From positions 96,605-160,604 of the forward strand of contig NZ_STFX01000009.1 of NCBI RefSeq assembly GCF_005222915.1: a DNA stretch of 64,000 bases, given 5' to 3'. The notes under the pieces are model-generated. The model was not told where the DNA came from. It searched no databases and saw nothing but the letters and a program-made list of their open reading frames with translations. Numbering within the stretch: the stretch's first letter is position 1; the number at the start of each line of letters is the position of its first letter. A program made the translations under genes and the position numbers. Shown here one piece after another: positions 52,225 through 60,207 of the stretch. This stretch comes from Rhizobium sp. FKL33 (GTDB lineage: Bacteria; Pseudomonadota; Alphaproteobacteria; Rhizobiales; Rhizobiaceae).

Positions 52225-52660
52225 ACGCAATACTCCATGGATAGCGAGACCCGCTTACAACAGGACTGCCCGCCGAAGGATTTTCATAATCCCTCGAAAA
52301 AAGTTCGCCGACGTTAATAAAAACATAACGGCGGTAACCTTTCGTTTACGTGCATCGTTAATGATAGCCATCATCATTTAAGGGTCGGTAAATGGCGAAG
52401 GCCAGAGATCGACGAAGTCCAAAGAATGAGTCTGCGGAGTCAGTTAGCCGGGGTTCCTCATCTTAAACGTTAAGATGGGTTCTCGGAATGTGTGATGAAA
52501 ATCAGGGGGCTACGAAAAATCTTTAACAAATACGATACACCTTGCCAGGATGAATCAGAATTTGTTAACCATTTGATGGCAGCCTCCAAATCAGGCAAAA
52601 GCTGGATCCTGGCCGGGTTAGGACGTTGCACCTTTCAAGGCGGCGGAAAAGGGGACGAAG
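52225..52660 (+). promoter_or_regulatory. ctrA/fliJ divergent control region with GANTC and CtrA-like sites
   Basis: This 436-nt gene-free region carries three GANTC sites: GAGTC at 52428-52432 and 52437-52441 and GAATC at 52552-52556. Two near-CtrA boxes are TTAA-N7-ATAA (52314-52328) and TTAA-N7-TAAA (52378-52392), each one base off, and TTAACCAT (52565-52572) is a half-site. In Caulobacter and Sinorhizobium, ctrA is controlled by methylation state of GANTC sites and by CtrA itself. A 62-codon open frame (52492-52680) overlaps the ctrA start but has no ribosome site. Confidence 0.55.
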
Positions 52661-53362
52661 ATGCGGGTTCTACTAATTGAAGACGACAGCGCGACAGCGC
52701 AGAGCATTGAGCTTATGCTCAAATCCGAAAGTTTTAACGTCTACACGACCGATTTGGGCGAGGAAGGCGTCGATCTGGGCAAGCTGTATGATTATGACAT
52801 CATCCTGCTCGACCTGAACCTGCCCGACATGTCCGGCTATGAAGTGCTTCGCACGCTGCGCCTGTCCAAGGTCAAGACCCCCATCCTGATCCTGTCGGGC
52901 ATGGCGGGGATCGAAGACAAGGTGCGCGGTCTCGGCTTCGGCGCCGACGACTACATGACCAAGCCGTTCCACAAGGACGAGCTGGTGGCGCGCATCCATG
53001 CGATCGTTCGCCGTTCGAAGGGCCATGCCCAGTCGGTCATCATCACCGGCGACCTGATCGTCAATCTCGACGCCAAGACGGTCGAAATCGGCGGCCAGCG
53101 CGTGCATCTGACCGGCAAGGAATATCAGATGCTGGAGCTGCTCTCGCTGCGCAAGGGCACCACGCTCACCAAGGAAATGTTCCTCAACCACCTCTATGGC
53201 GGTATGGACGAACCGGAACTGAAGATTATCGACGTCTTTATCTGCAAGCTGCGCAAGAAGCTCGCGGCAGCCGCAGGCGGCGCCAATTACATCGAAACGG
53301 TCTGGGGCCGCGGCTATGTGCTGCGCGAGCCCGACGGTTCGGAGTATATGGAAAGCGCCTGA
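52661..53362 (+). CDS. ctrA: cell-cycle master response regulator CtrA
   Basis: CtrA is an OmpR-type DNA-binding response regulator, essential in many Rhizobiales, that controls division, flagella, outer membrane and replication. The 233-residue protein has a receiver ([19 protein letters not shown], phosphorylated D51 in [15 protein letters not shown], the switch lysine in [10 protein letters not shown]) and a winged helix domain ([52 protein letters not shown], read across residues 148-200). It nearly equals CtrA of Caulobacter in key regions. Phosphorylation comes from CckA through ChpT, encoded at 54004; its inhibitor SciP is at 10795. A terminator follows. Confidence 0.98.
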   Translation: MRVLLIEDDSATAQSIELMLKSESFNVYTTDLGEEGVDLGKLYDYDIILLDLNLPDMSGYEVLRTLRLSKVKTPILILSGMAGIEDKVRGLGFGADDYMTKPFHKDELVARIHAIVRRSKGHAQSVIITGDLIVNLDAKTVEIGGQRVHLTGKEYQMLELLSLRKGTTLTKEMFLNHLYGGMDEPELKIIDVFICKLRKKLAAAAGGANYIETVWGRGYVLREPDGSEYMESA

Positions 53363-53390
53363 TCCCTCTGCCTTGCCTTATTCCCGCAGA

Positions 53391-53420
53391 AACCCGTCTC
53401 GAATGTCGAGGCGGGTTTTT
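53391..53420 (+). terminator. intrinsic terminator of ctrA
   Basis: Twelve-base stem AACCCGTCTCGA / TCGAGGCGGGTT (one G-T pair) with a 3-nt loop and TTTTTT behind it. Confidence 0.8.
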
Positions 53421-53464
53421 TGCCGTTGTCAGACGCGCTGGAAGGGGAGGGTTCGTATGAACGC

Positions 53465-53492
53465 AAAACGCCCCGACTCGGTCGGGGCGTTT
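53465..53492 (-). terminator. terminator after the receiver-domain gene
   Basis: Perfect 11-bp stem AAACGCCCCGA / TCGGGGCGTTT with a 5-nt loop; on the minus strand it ends in TTTT, 21 nt past the stop. Confidence 0.7.
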
Positions 53493-53513
53493 GATAGGCT
53501 AAGACGTTAAAAG

Positions 53514-53888
53514 TCAGGCCACTGCTTCCATTGATGGGATGGCGGAGAATGCTGCGGCGAGCACCTTGCGATCGAAAGGTTTCAGCAGGAAATCGGAAGC
53601 GCCGGCGGTTTTGCCCGCCATCAGGCAGCGAAGATCCGCTTTCACCAGGCTGTAGAGAATGAGAGGGCGGCGACCGTCGCGCATGCTGCGGACGGCGCGG
53701 ATCAGGTCGAGCGCGCCCGTCATCGCCGAATCGACGATCAGGGCGTCCGGCATCTGCGCGTCGCTCCGCGCCAGCGCTTCGAGCGTCGTGGCGCATTGGC
53801 CGCAATCGTAACCCATTTGTCCCAGTATGTCGGCGGCGATTTTCCGCACCGCCTCGCTTTCATCAGCAATCAGAACACGCAACTTCAT
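53514..53888 (-). CDS. single-domain response regulator
   Basis: The start at 53888 (MKLRVLIADESEAVRKIAADIL) is the natural receiver N-terminus; 124 residues. It has the acidic pair DE near residue 9, the phospho-acceptor in ALIVDSAMTG and the lysine in FLLKPFDRKVLAAAF. No output domain exists, so it works by protein contact or as a phosphate sink. It lies downstream of chpT on the same strand (115 nt gap) and beside ctrA, so it could exchange phosphate with ChpT in the cell-cycle relay; CpdR is the known partner of that kind, but this sequence is not recognisably CpdR. Confidence 0.85.
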   Translation of the reverse strand: MKLRVLIADESEAVRKIAADILGQMGYDCGQCATTLEALARSDAQMPDALIVDSAMTGALDLIRAVRSMRDGRRPLILYSLVKADLRCLMAGKTAGASDFLLKPFDRKVLAAAFSAIPSMEAVA

Positions 53889-54003
53889 CGTTCGCCCTAT
53901 TGTCGTTCTTTCGCGCTGCGGCAAAGATTATGGAGAAAACCATAAACAAGCAGTTACTGTAGGAGCAGCGCCCGCAAACAAACAAACGGAGCGATTGAGG
54001 CGT

Positions 54004-54654
54004 TTATTCGACAGGAGCCATCACGGCGGTGTAGACGAGCGAATCTTCCGTCTGGACAGCGGAGAGGACCATGCCGGCCTCTTCGGCGAGCAGCACCGTG
54101 TAATAGGGCTGGATGGCGTGAGCGTCGATCGCCTCTTCCACCTGCCCGGAGTTGATCTCCATGAATTTCGGCGGCAGGCGCATCATCCGGCCTTTGGCCA
54201 CGAGCGTGAACTTGGCCTCGTATTCCGGATTTTCGAGCGTCACGTCGATGACGCCGCCGCGCGGAATCGAGCCATAAGCGACCAGGAACAGGTTGAGCAG
54301 CATCTTCACCCGGTTCTTGGGGATGATCGCGCGCGGACCGTTCCAGACCACTTCCGTCTTCTTCTCGGCGGCTGCGAAATCCTTGGCGGCCTTTTCGGCT
54401 TCGCCGGTGTCGATCGATGCGCCGACCGAACCCGACGCGCCGAAGGCGAGGCGGGCGAGTTTGAGGCGCACCGAGGCGTTTAGCGCCGATGTGCGGATAA
54501 GATCGAGGGCGTCGGCGTCTGAGCCGCCTTCGTCGAGCAATTCGAGACCGTTGTTGATAGCGCCGACCGGGGAAATCACGTCATGGCAGACGCGGCTGCA
54601 CAAAAGCGCGGCGAGATCGGATCCTGCAAGGGTCAGGTTCGGGTTCTTGGCCAT
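54004..54654 (-). CDS. chpT: histidine phosphotransferase ChpT
   Basis: ChpT takes phosphate from the kinase CckA and passes it to CtrA and CpdR. The 216-residue protein starts at 54654 (MAKNPNLTLAGSDLAALLCSRVCHD) behind AAGGAGAAAGAC. The phosphorylated histidine lies in SRVCHDVISPVGAINNGLELLDE, about H23; the C-terminal half is a degenerate ATPase-like fold (KMLLNLFLVAYGSIPRGGVIDVTLE, YYTVLLAEEAGMVLSAVQT) lacking ATP motifs. Being next to ctrA is typical in Rhizobiales. Confidence 0.95.
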   Translation of the reverse strand: MAKNPNLTLAGSDLAALLCSRVCHDVISPVGAINNGLELLDEGGSDADALDLIRTSALNASVRLKLARLAFGASGSVGASIDTGEAEKAAKDFAAAEKKTEVVWNGPRAIIPKNRVKMLLNLFLVAYGSIPRGGVIDVTLENPEYEAKFTLVAKGRMMRLPPKFMEINSGQVEEAIDAHAIQPYYTVLLAEEAGMVLSAVQTEDSLVYTAVMAPVE

Positions 54655-54782
54655 GTCTTTCTCCTTGGGACAGCCGGGATGCGCCCGGCATGGTCGCGTC
54701 ATCTGCTCGTCATTCAATGCTTGCGCCGCGCGCGCCCTTTAATGCGGGCGATCACCGTCAGCCATAAAGACACCACATTTGG

Positions 54783-54797
54783 TAAACCGATTATTAA
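54783..54797 (+). promoter_or_regulatory. near-consensus CtrA box before eipA
   Basis: TAAA-CCGATTA-TTAA differs from TTAA-N7-TTAA in one base and lies about 100 nt upstream of the eipA start. Brucella eipA is reported to be directly controlled by CtrA. Confidence 0.4.
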
Positions 54798-54899
54798 GCG
54801 GATCGCTTCACTATGCACTTAATTTGTTTCTGAGCCCAGTTTCAACGCCGATGCTGGCGTCGGGCCTGGAAACGGCCACAGGAAGAGACGGACGGACTG

Positions 54900-55472
54900 A
54901 TGACCAAACCGCCAAAACTCGCCCGCTTGATCGGCATTTTCTGCTTCATCCTCACAGTCGTGGGCTATTCGCCGGCGCGCGCCCAGAGCGATCAATACAC
55001 GATGCTCGAAATCGTCGACGCCGGGCACGGCTTCTTCGGCTCGACCACCGGCGGTCTGGCGAAGGTCGTGGAAAAGGCGTTTCAGAAATATGGTTTGCCC
55101 AACGGCTATATTCTTGGCCAGGAAGGGGCAGGGGCCTTCATCGCCGGCGCCACCTATGGCGAAGGCGATCTCTACACTAAGAATGCCGGTCAGCATAACG
55201 TCTATTGGCAGGGGCCGTCGCTCGGAATCGATTACGGCGGAGCCGGCAGCCGGGTCATGATGCTGGTCTATAATCTTCCCGAAGTGAACAGTCTCTACAA
55301 GCGCTATGGCGGCGTCAGCGGCCAGGCCTATGTCATCGCCGGCTTCGGCATGACGGTGATGGAGTCGCGCGACGTGTTGCTGGTGCCGATCCGCACCGGC
55401 GTCGGCGCACGGCTCGGCTTGAATGTCGGCTATCTCAAGCTCACCCGCAAGCCGACCTGGAACCCGTTCTGA
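54900..55472 (+). CDS. eipA: envelope integrity protein EipA (DUF1134)
   Basis: A 190-residue periplasmic protein with signal peptide (LARLIGIFCFILTVVGYSPARA) and the DUF1134 domain: MLEIVDAGHGFFGSTTGGLAKVVEKAF, YILGQEGAGAFIAGATYGEGDLYT, GPSLGIDYGGAGSRVMMLVYNL, VIAGFGMTVMES and a C-terminal GARLGLNVGYLKLTRKPTWNPF. In Brucella abortus EipA is a small beta-barrel-like protein needed for envelope integrity and is CtrA-regulated. It lies divergent from chpT, next to ctrA, which fits that regulation. Confidence 0.9.
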   Translation: MTKPPKLARLIGIFCFILTVVGYSPARAQSDQYTMLEIVDAGHGFFGSTTGGLAKVVEKAFQKYGLPNGYILGQEGAGAFIAGATYGEGDLYTKNAGQHNVYWQGPSLGIDYGGAGSRVMMLVYNLPEVNSLYKRYGGVSGQAYVIAGFGMTVMESRDVLLVPIRTGVGARLGLNVGYLKLTRKPTWNPF

Positions 55473-55598
55473 GCGGCGGCGTTTGCTCGAATGCCCGCTG
55501 GGCGTTAAAGTAGTGGGACAATGCCCTGGCGCGTGAGCCGCGATTGAGCGGCCGGCGCGCTCCAGGGCAATCATGGATCTGAACGGCGCGAGGCGGTC

Positions 55599-56786
55599 GT
55601 GATTGAATTTGGATTGCTTTTCGGCCTCGGTTTTTTGACGGCAGTCGTCGCGGCGCTTCTGGCGGCGCCTGCGATCCACAGGCGCATCGTCGCCTATACC
55701 GAAAACCGGATCATGACGACCCTGCCGATCAACCGCCAGGAGTTGCGCGCGCAGAAGGATATGGTTCGCGCCGAAATGGCCGCCGCCATGGCGCGCACCA
55801 GCCATGATCTCAGGGTCGAGCGCGAAAAGCTGACCAGTGCGATCGTGTCTCGGGACCAGGTCGCCGCGGAAGCTTCGCGCCTTTACGGCGAGAACAGCGA
55901 TCTGCTGCAGACGGTCGAGGCGATGAAGGTGGAAGCCGCCGAAATGCGCGCAGAGTTGCGCAACGAGGAACTGGCCCTCATCCGTGCGAAGGAGGCGCTC
56001 GCCAAGAGCGAACACGGCGCGCAGATGACCCAGGCCCGCATCGACGAACTTCGGCACAAGGCCCACCGTCTCGGCGTGGAGATCGACAATCTCAAGATCG
56101 AGCTCGCGAGCCGCGACACCGAAATCGAGGGCCTGAAGCTGCGCGTCAACGGGTTGCGCGACGAGCGGGAGACGCTGCGCGACGATCTGAAGTCGATGAC
56201 GGTGCGGGCCAAGGACGCCGAATTGCGGATGGCGCGCGAAGAGAACAAGATCAGGCGCCTCGAGGAAAAGCTCAACGAGGAAGTGTCGAGCAGCATCGAC
56301 AAGGACACCGTGCTCGAACGGCGGATGGGCGAAATCGCCAAACTGAGGAATCGGCTGAAACAGCCCGGCGAAGATGGCCCCGCCGTCGCGCTGCCTTTTG
56401 TCGAGCGCACGATCCTGATCGACAAGACGCAGCGTAGCCCCAAAACGCCGCTTCCGGTCGACAAGAATGCGGCCCCGACTGCGGGCAAGCGGCAGAGGCT
56501 CTCTGTAAAAGTCATCGACGCCAAGGCCGCTGCGGAACTGGTGGAGCAGGTGAAGACATCGTCACAGCAGACCGCCGAGGCGTTGATGACGCTGGATGCA
56601 GCCGGCGACGAGGCGATGCGACAGGAGATCGCCGGCATTGCAGCCAAGATGATCGCCATTGTCGGCCAGGCGGAAGGCGGGGACTCGCCGATCCGCGCCA
56701 TTCTTCCGCCGACGGCAGCGCCGAATGAGCATAACCGGCTCTCGCTGGGCAACCGGGCGCGCAGCGAACTTTATCCCGAGACCTGA
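55599..56786 (+). CDS. membrane-anchored coiled-coil protein of unknown function
   Basis: The 395-residue protein begins with one transmembrane helix (LLFGLGFLTAVVAALLAAPAI), then a continuous coiled coil over about residues 48-260 rich in E, R, A and L heptads, then a basic/proline linker with LPFVERTILIDKTQRS and a C-terminal helical part (VKVIDAKAAAELVEQVK). The start is GTG behind GCGAGGCGG. Homologues seem common in rhizobia near ctrA-like loci, but I recognise no named family. A cytoplasmic scaffold for division or envelope is possible, not shown. Confidence 0.75.
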   Translation: MIEFGLLFGLGFLTAVVAALLAAPAIHRRIVAYTENRIMTTLPINRQELRAQKDMVRAEMAAAMARTSHDLRVEREKLTSAIVSRDQVAAEASRLYGENSDLLQTVEAMKVEAAEMRAELRNEELALIRAKEALAKSEHGAQMTQARIDELRHKAHRLGVEIDNLKIELASRDTEIEGLKLRVNGLRDERETLRDDLKSMTVRAKDAELRMAREENKIRRLEEKLNEEVSSSIDKDTVLERRMGEIAKLRNRLKQPGEDGPAVALPFVERTILIDKTQRSPKTPLPVDKNAAPTAGKRQRLSVKVIDAKAAAELVEQVKTSSQQTAEALMTLDAAGDEAMRQEIAGIAAKMIAIVGQAEGGDSPIRAILPPTAAPNEHNRLSLGNRARSELYPET

Positions 56787-56788
56787 CC

Positions 56789-57622
56789 TCAGATCCGGCG
56801 CATAGCCGAGGCTACCGCGAAAAGCGCCACGCCCGTGGCGACGCCGGCGTTGAGGCTGTCGAGCCCCGGCGCCTGCGGGATACGCGCCGTGCTGACCGCC
56901 TTCATCACCTCGGGCGGCAGCCCTTCGCCTTCGGCGCCGGTCAGAAGCGCCATGCGCGGGGAGGCGGGTATGGCGCGAATATCGACGTTACCCGAGGGCG
57001 ATAGTCCCCAGACGCTGAAGCCGGCGCGATCGAGCGCGCCGATGAGATCGGCGGCCGACCCCGCCTTCACATAAGGAAGTTTGAGCGCGGCGCCGACGGA
57101 GACGCGCAGCGCCTTGCGGTAGAGCGGATCGCAGCAGGTCTCATCGAGAAACACCGCGTCGGCGCCGAAGGCGGCGGCGTTGCGGAAGATGGCGCCGATA
57201 TTGTCGTGATTGGCGATGCCGATCGCGGCGACGACCAGCGAATGGTCGGGAAGAGCCGAAAGCCTGTTCTCGATCGTGGGCTCTATCGCGCGACTGCCGA
57301 GCGCCAGCACGCCGCGATGGATGTCGAAGCCGACCACGGCGTTCATCACCGCGCGATCCGCCACATAGACAGGCGTCTCCTCCGGAAAGGCTGCGATCGT
57401 CTCCGCAAGACCGGCAACGCGGTTCTCCAGCAGGAAAACCGCCTCGGCCCTGAATTCTCCGCCGCGCCTTGCCGCGTCCGCAAGGAGCCGAAGCACCACC
57501 GTGCCCTCGGCGATGAACTGCCCTTGCTGCCGGCGGAGGTCGCGTTCCCGAATGTCGCCGAAGGCCGCGATGCGTGGATCAGCGGGGTCGATGATCCGGA
57601 TCAGGCGGTCGTTCAGGCTCAT
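56789..57622 (-). CDS. SpoU/TrmH family RNA methyltransferase
   Basis: A 277-residue SPOUT-fold methyltransferase that adds a methyl to 2'-OH of rRNA or tRNA. It has an N-terminal substrate domain (GQFIAEGTVVLRLLADAAR) and the SPOUT core: AIGIANHDNIGAIFRNAAAFGADAVFLDETCCDPLYRKALRVSVGAA (motif 1, residues 132-178), ALLTGAEGEGLPPEVM (motif 2) and IPQAPGLDSLNAGVATGVALF (motif 3). Target nucleotide unknown. Its start overlaps the small membrane protein gene by four bases. Confidence 0.9.
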   Translation of the reverse strand: MSLNDRLIRIIDPADPRIAAFGDIRERDLRRQQGQFIAEGTVVLRLLADAARRGGEFRAEAVFLLENRVAGLAETIAAFPEETPVYVADRAVMNAVVGFDIHRGVLALGSRAIEPTIENRLSALPDHSLVVAAIGIANHDNIGAIFRNAAAFGADAVFLDETCCDPLYRKALRVSVGAALKLPYVKAGSAADLIGALDRAGFSVWGLSPSGNVDIRAIPASPRMALLTGAEGEGLPPEVMKAVSTARIPQAPGLDSLNAGVATGVALFAVASAMRRI

Positions 57623-58014
57623 TGCTCGGGGACGACGACAGTGATGTCGGAGATCGTCTTGCCGGTGGCGATGTCATGAACGATCATCACCCGGCGGCCG
57701 GTCGCGTCGGTGCCCGAGAACCAGACGCGATTGCCGTCGACCGTGGTCGCCTCGTTCACGAAGCCTTTGGGCAGGGTGATGGTCTGGGTCGCCAAGGGAG
57801 CCGAGAGCGCTGCTCCATGACCGGGAGCGACGGCTGCCTGTTGCGCGGCCGAATTGTTCCTGGCCTTGTAGACAAGCGAGCCGAGGACCGCCATAAGGGC
57901 GAGAATAATCGCCGAGCTGGACACGAAAAGCAGGCGCACCATCTTCCGGCGCACTTTTTCCATCGTCGGATCGAGCGGCTTCTCTTCTTCCTCGGGGAAA
58001 TTCGGATTGTTCAT
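57619..58014 (-). CDS. small single-pass membrane protein (DUF6476-like)
   Basis: The 131-residue protein has an acidic N-terminus, one transmembrane helix (LLFVSSSAIILALMAVLGSLVY) near residues 28-49, and a periplasmic beta-rich tail (ITLPKGFVNEATTVDGNRVWFSGTDATGRRVMIVHD). It resembles DUF6476-type proteins but I am not certain. It is upstream of and overlaps the SpoU methyltransferase start, and diverges from rluD with just 27 nt between start codons, so the promoters must overlap the coding starts. Confidence 0.75.
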   Translation of the reverse strand: MNNPNFPEEEEKPLDPTMEKVRRKMVRLLFVSSSAIILALMAVLGSLVYKARNNSAAQQAAVAPGHGAALSAPLATQTITLPKGFVNEATTVDGNRVWFSGTDATGRRVMIVHDIATGKTISDITVVVPEQ

Positions 58015-58041
58015 CGCAGGTCCTGATCGGGTTTGAGCTTC

Positions 58042-59082
58042 ATGTCAGCCTCCTTTACTGAAGACGGCGAGGCGGGGAAAGTCCTGATCGCCGAAGAAAC
58101 CGCATCGGGGCGGCTCGACGCCTGGCTGGCCCAGGCGCTCGGCCCCGAGTTTTCGCGCAGCCGCGTCAAGACGCTGATCGAAAATGGCGATGTCTCGCTG
58201 AACGGCAAGGAAACCACCGAGGCCAAGCGCAAGATCGCGCCCGGTGATCGCGTCGAGATCGTCTTGCCCGAGCCCGAGGCGGCGCAGCCCAAGCCTGAAA
58301 ACATACCGCTCGATGTGCTCTATGAGGATGACGACGTCATCGTGCTGGTCAAGCCGGCCGGGCTCGTGGTGCATCCGGGGGCGGGCAATTGGCACGGCAC
58401 CCTGGTCAATGCATTGCTCTATCACTGCGGCGACAGCCTGTCCGGCATCGGCGGCGTCAAGCGGCCGGGCATCGTGCACAGGCTCGACAAGGACACCAGC
58501 GGCGTAATGATCGCCGCCAAGAACGATCTCTCCCATCGGCTGCTCAGCGAGCAATTCGCCGATCACGGCCGCACGACGGCTCTCGAGCGGGCCTATCACG
58601 CCGTGGTCTGGGGACAGCCGCGGCCATCCAAGGGCACGATCAACGCGCCGCTGGGGCGGTCTTCGGATCGCGTGCGGCGTGCGGTGACCAGCAAGGACGC
58701 GCCCGACGCCCGTCACGCAGTCACCCATTATGAGATCGTCGACTTCTATGATCGGCGCGAGGACGGCAGTTCAGTGGCCGCGAGCGTCATCTGCAGGCTG
58801 GAAACAGGACGGACGCATCAGATCAGAGTTCATATGTCCTATATCGGCCATCCCCTGATCGGCGATACAGATTATGGCGCCGCCTTCAAGACGAAGGTTA
58901 ATCTGTTGAAACAACCGGCGCGTAAGATCGTTGAGAAGTTTCCGAGGCAGGCGCTTCACGCTTTCCTTCTCCAGTTCCAGCATCCGCGGACCGGGGAGGT
59001 GATGCGCTTCGAAGCGCCGCTGCCGAAGGATATGCAAAGGTTGATAGAGGCGTTGCGCAACGAGGGTGAAACAGAATCGTAA
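58042..59082 (+). CDS. rluD: RluA-family 23S rRNA pseudouridine synthase
   Basis: RluD makes pseudouridines in helix 69 of 23S rRNA. The 346-residue protein has an N-terminal S4 domain (GRLDAWLAQALGPEFSRSRVKTLIENGDVSLNGKE), YEDDDVIVLVKPAGLVVHPGAGN, the catalytic aspartate in GIVHRLDKDTSGVMIAAK, and CRLETGRTHQIRVHMSYIGHPLIGD. ATG 58042 is used rather than TTG three codons upstream; neither has a strong ribosome site. It is a single gene between the divergent membrane protein and rpoH. Confidence 0.93.
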   Translation: MSASFTEDGEAGKVLIAEETASGRLDAWLAQALGPEFSRSRVKTLIENGDVSLNGKETTEAKRKIAPGDRVEIVLPEPEAAQPKPENIPLDVLYEDDDVIVLVKPAGLVVHPGAGNWHGTLVNALLYHCGDSLSGIGGVKRPGIVHRLDKDTSGVMIAAKNDLSHRLLSEQFADHGRTTALERAYHAVVWGQPRPSKGTINAPLGRSSDRVRRAVTSKDAPDARHAVTHYEIVDFYDRREDGSSVAASVICRLETGRTHQIRVHMSYIGHPLIGDTDYGAAFKTKVNLLKQPARKIVEKFPRQALHAFLLQFQHPRTGEVMRFEAPLPKDMQRLIEALRNEGETES

Positions 59083-59120
59083 GGTAGACTTATTTTTCAC
59101 GATTTTGTGAAGTTTCAGCC

Positions 59121-59148
59121 TTGAAAGCGCCGCATCGCGATCATAGAT
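59121..59148 (+). promoter_or_regulatory. candidate rpoH promoter
   Basis: CTTGAAA (59120-59126) and ATAGAT (59143-59148) are spaced 16 nt; the CTTGAA form also fits an RpoH-type -35 element, so the gene may be partly autoregulated. It lies 75 nt before the start codon. Confidence 0.35.
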
Positions 59149-59222
59149 CACGACCATGGCGGATGGGACAATTCCGCCTCACAAGGCTTGCCTGAAAGGA
59201 AGCCGTTCAAGAGGGGTGCTTC

Positions 59223-60128
59223 ATGGCCCGGAATTCTCTGCCGATGTTGACCGCCGGGGAGGCTGGTCTCAACAGATATCTCGACGAAATCAGACGCTTT
59301 CCCATGCTGGAGCCGCAGGAAGAGTATATGCTCGCCAAGCGCTACCAGGAGCATGAGGACCGTAACGCCGCCCATAAGCTGGTGACCAGCCATTTGCGTC
59401 TCGTGGCCAAGATCGCCATGGGCTATCGCGGTTATGGCCTGCCGATCGGCGAAGTCATTTCCGAAGGCAATGTCGGCTTGATGCAGGCGGTCAAGAAATT
59501 CGAGCCCGATCGCGGCTTCCGCCTCGCCACCTATGCGATGTGGTGGATCAAGGCCGCCATCCAGGAATATATCCTGCGCTCCTGGTCGCTGGTGAAGATG
59601 GGCACGACCGCCAATCAGAAGCGGCTGTTCTTCAATCTCCGCCGCCTCAAGGGCCGCATCCAGGCCATCGACGAGGGCGATCTGAAGCCCGAACAGGTGA
59701 CCGAGATCGCGACCAAGCTGAATGTCAGCGAGGAAGAAGTCATTTCCATGAACCGTCGCCTGTCTGGCGATGCCTCGCTCAACGCGCCGATCAAGGCCGC
59801 CGAAGGGGATTCCGGACAGTGGCAGGATTGGCTCGTGGACGACCACGACAGCCAGGAAGACATTCTGATCGAGCAGGACGAGTTGGACTCGCGCCGCGCT
59901 CTGTTGTCGAATGCGCTGAAGGTGCTGAACGATCGCGAAAAGCGCATCTTCGAGGCCCGCCGTCTCCGTGATGAGCCTGTCACGCTCGAAGAGCTGTCGA
60001 CCGAGTTCGACATCAGCCGCGAACGCGTTCGCCAGATCGAAGTCCGCGCGTTCGAAAAGGTGCAGGACGCCGTGCGCAAGGCCGCGCTCGAACAGGCCAA
60101 GGCGCTGCGCGTCGTCGAGCCGAGTTGA
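59223..60128 (+). CDS. rpoH: heat-shock sigma factor RpoH (sigma-32)
   Basis: A 301-residue sigma-70 family factor: region 1.2/2.1 (NRYLDEIRRFPMLEPQEEYMLAKRYQE), 2.4 (FRLATYAMWWIKAAIQEYILRSWSLVKMGTT), the RpoH box QKRLFFNLRRLKGRI, and region 4.2 (VTLEELSTEFDISRERVRQIEVRAFEKVQ). The RpoH box separates it from RpoD-like factors. It directs heat-shock gene transcription. Rhizobiales often have two rpoH genes; this sequence (MARNSLPMLTAGEAGLNRYL) looks like rpoH1. AAGAGGGG is the ribosome site. Confidence 0.97.
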   Translation: MARNSLPMLTAGEAGLNRYLDEIRRFPMLEPQEEYMLAKRYQEHEDRNAAHKLVTSHLRLVAKIAMGYRGYGLPIGEVISEGNVGLMQAVKKFEPDRGFRLATYAMWWIKAAIQEYILRSWSLVKMGTTANQKRLFFNLRRLKGRIQAIDEGDLKPEQVTEIATKLNVSEEEVISMNRRLSGDASLNAPIKAAEGDSGQWQDWLVDDHDSQEDILIEQDELDSRRALLSNALKVLNDREKRIFEARRLRDEPVTLEELSTEFDISRERVRQIEVRAFEKVQDAVRKAALEQAKALRVVEPS

Positions 60129-60151
60129 CGCAAATTGATTACGTCGAAACG

Positions 60152-60183
60152 AAAACGCCGCTCCCGTGAGGGGGCGGCGTTTG
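60152..60183 (+). terminator. terminator after rpoH
   Basis: Stem AAACGCCGCTCCC with GGGGCGGCGTTT (one G-T pair) and a short loop, 25 nt after the stop, between convergent genes. Confidence 0.65.
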
Positions 60184-60207
60184 TGTCTTGCTGATCAGGT
60201 TGGATTG

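Noticed and set aside
52492-52680. A 62-codon open frame just upstream of and overlapping ctrA
   Set aside because: No ribosome site, ordinary composition, and it lies in a control region; kept only as a note in that region.
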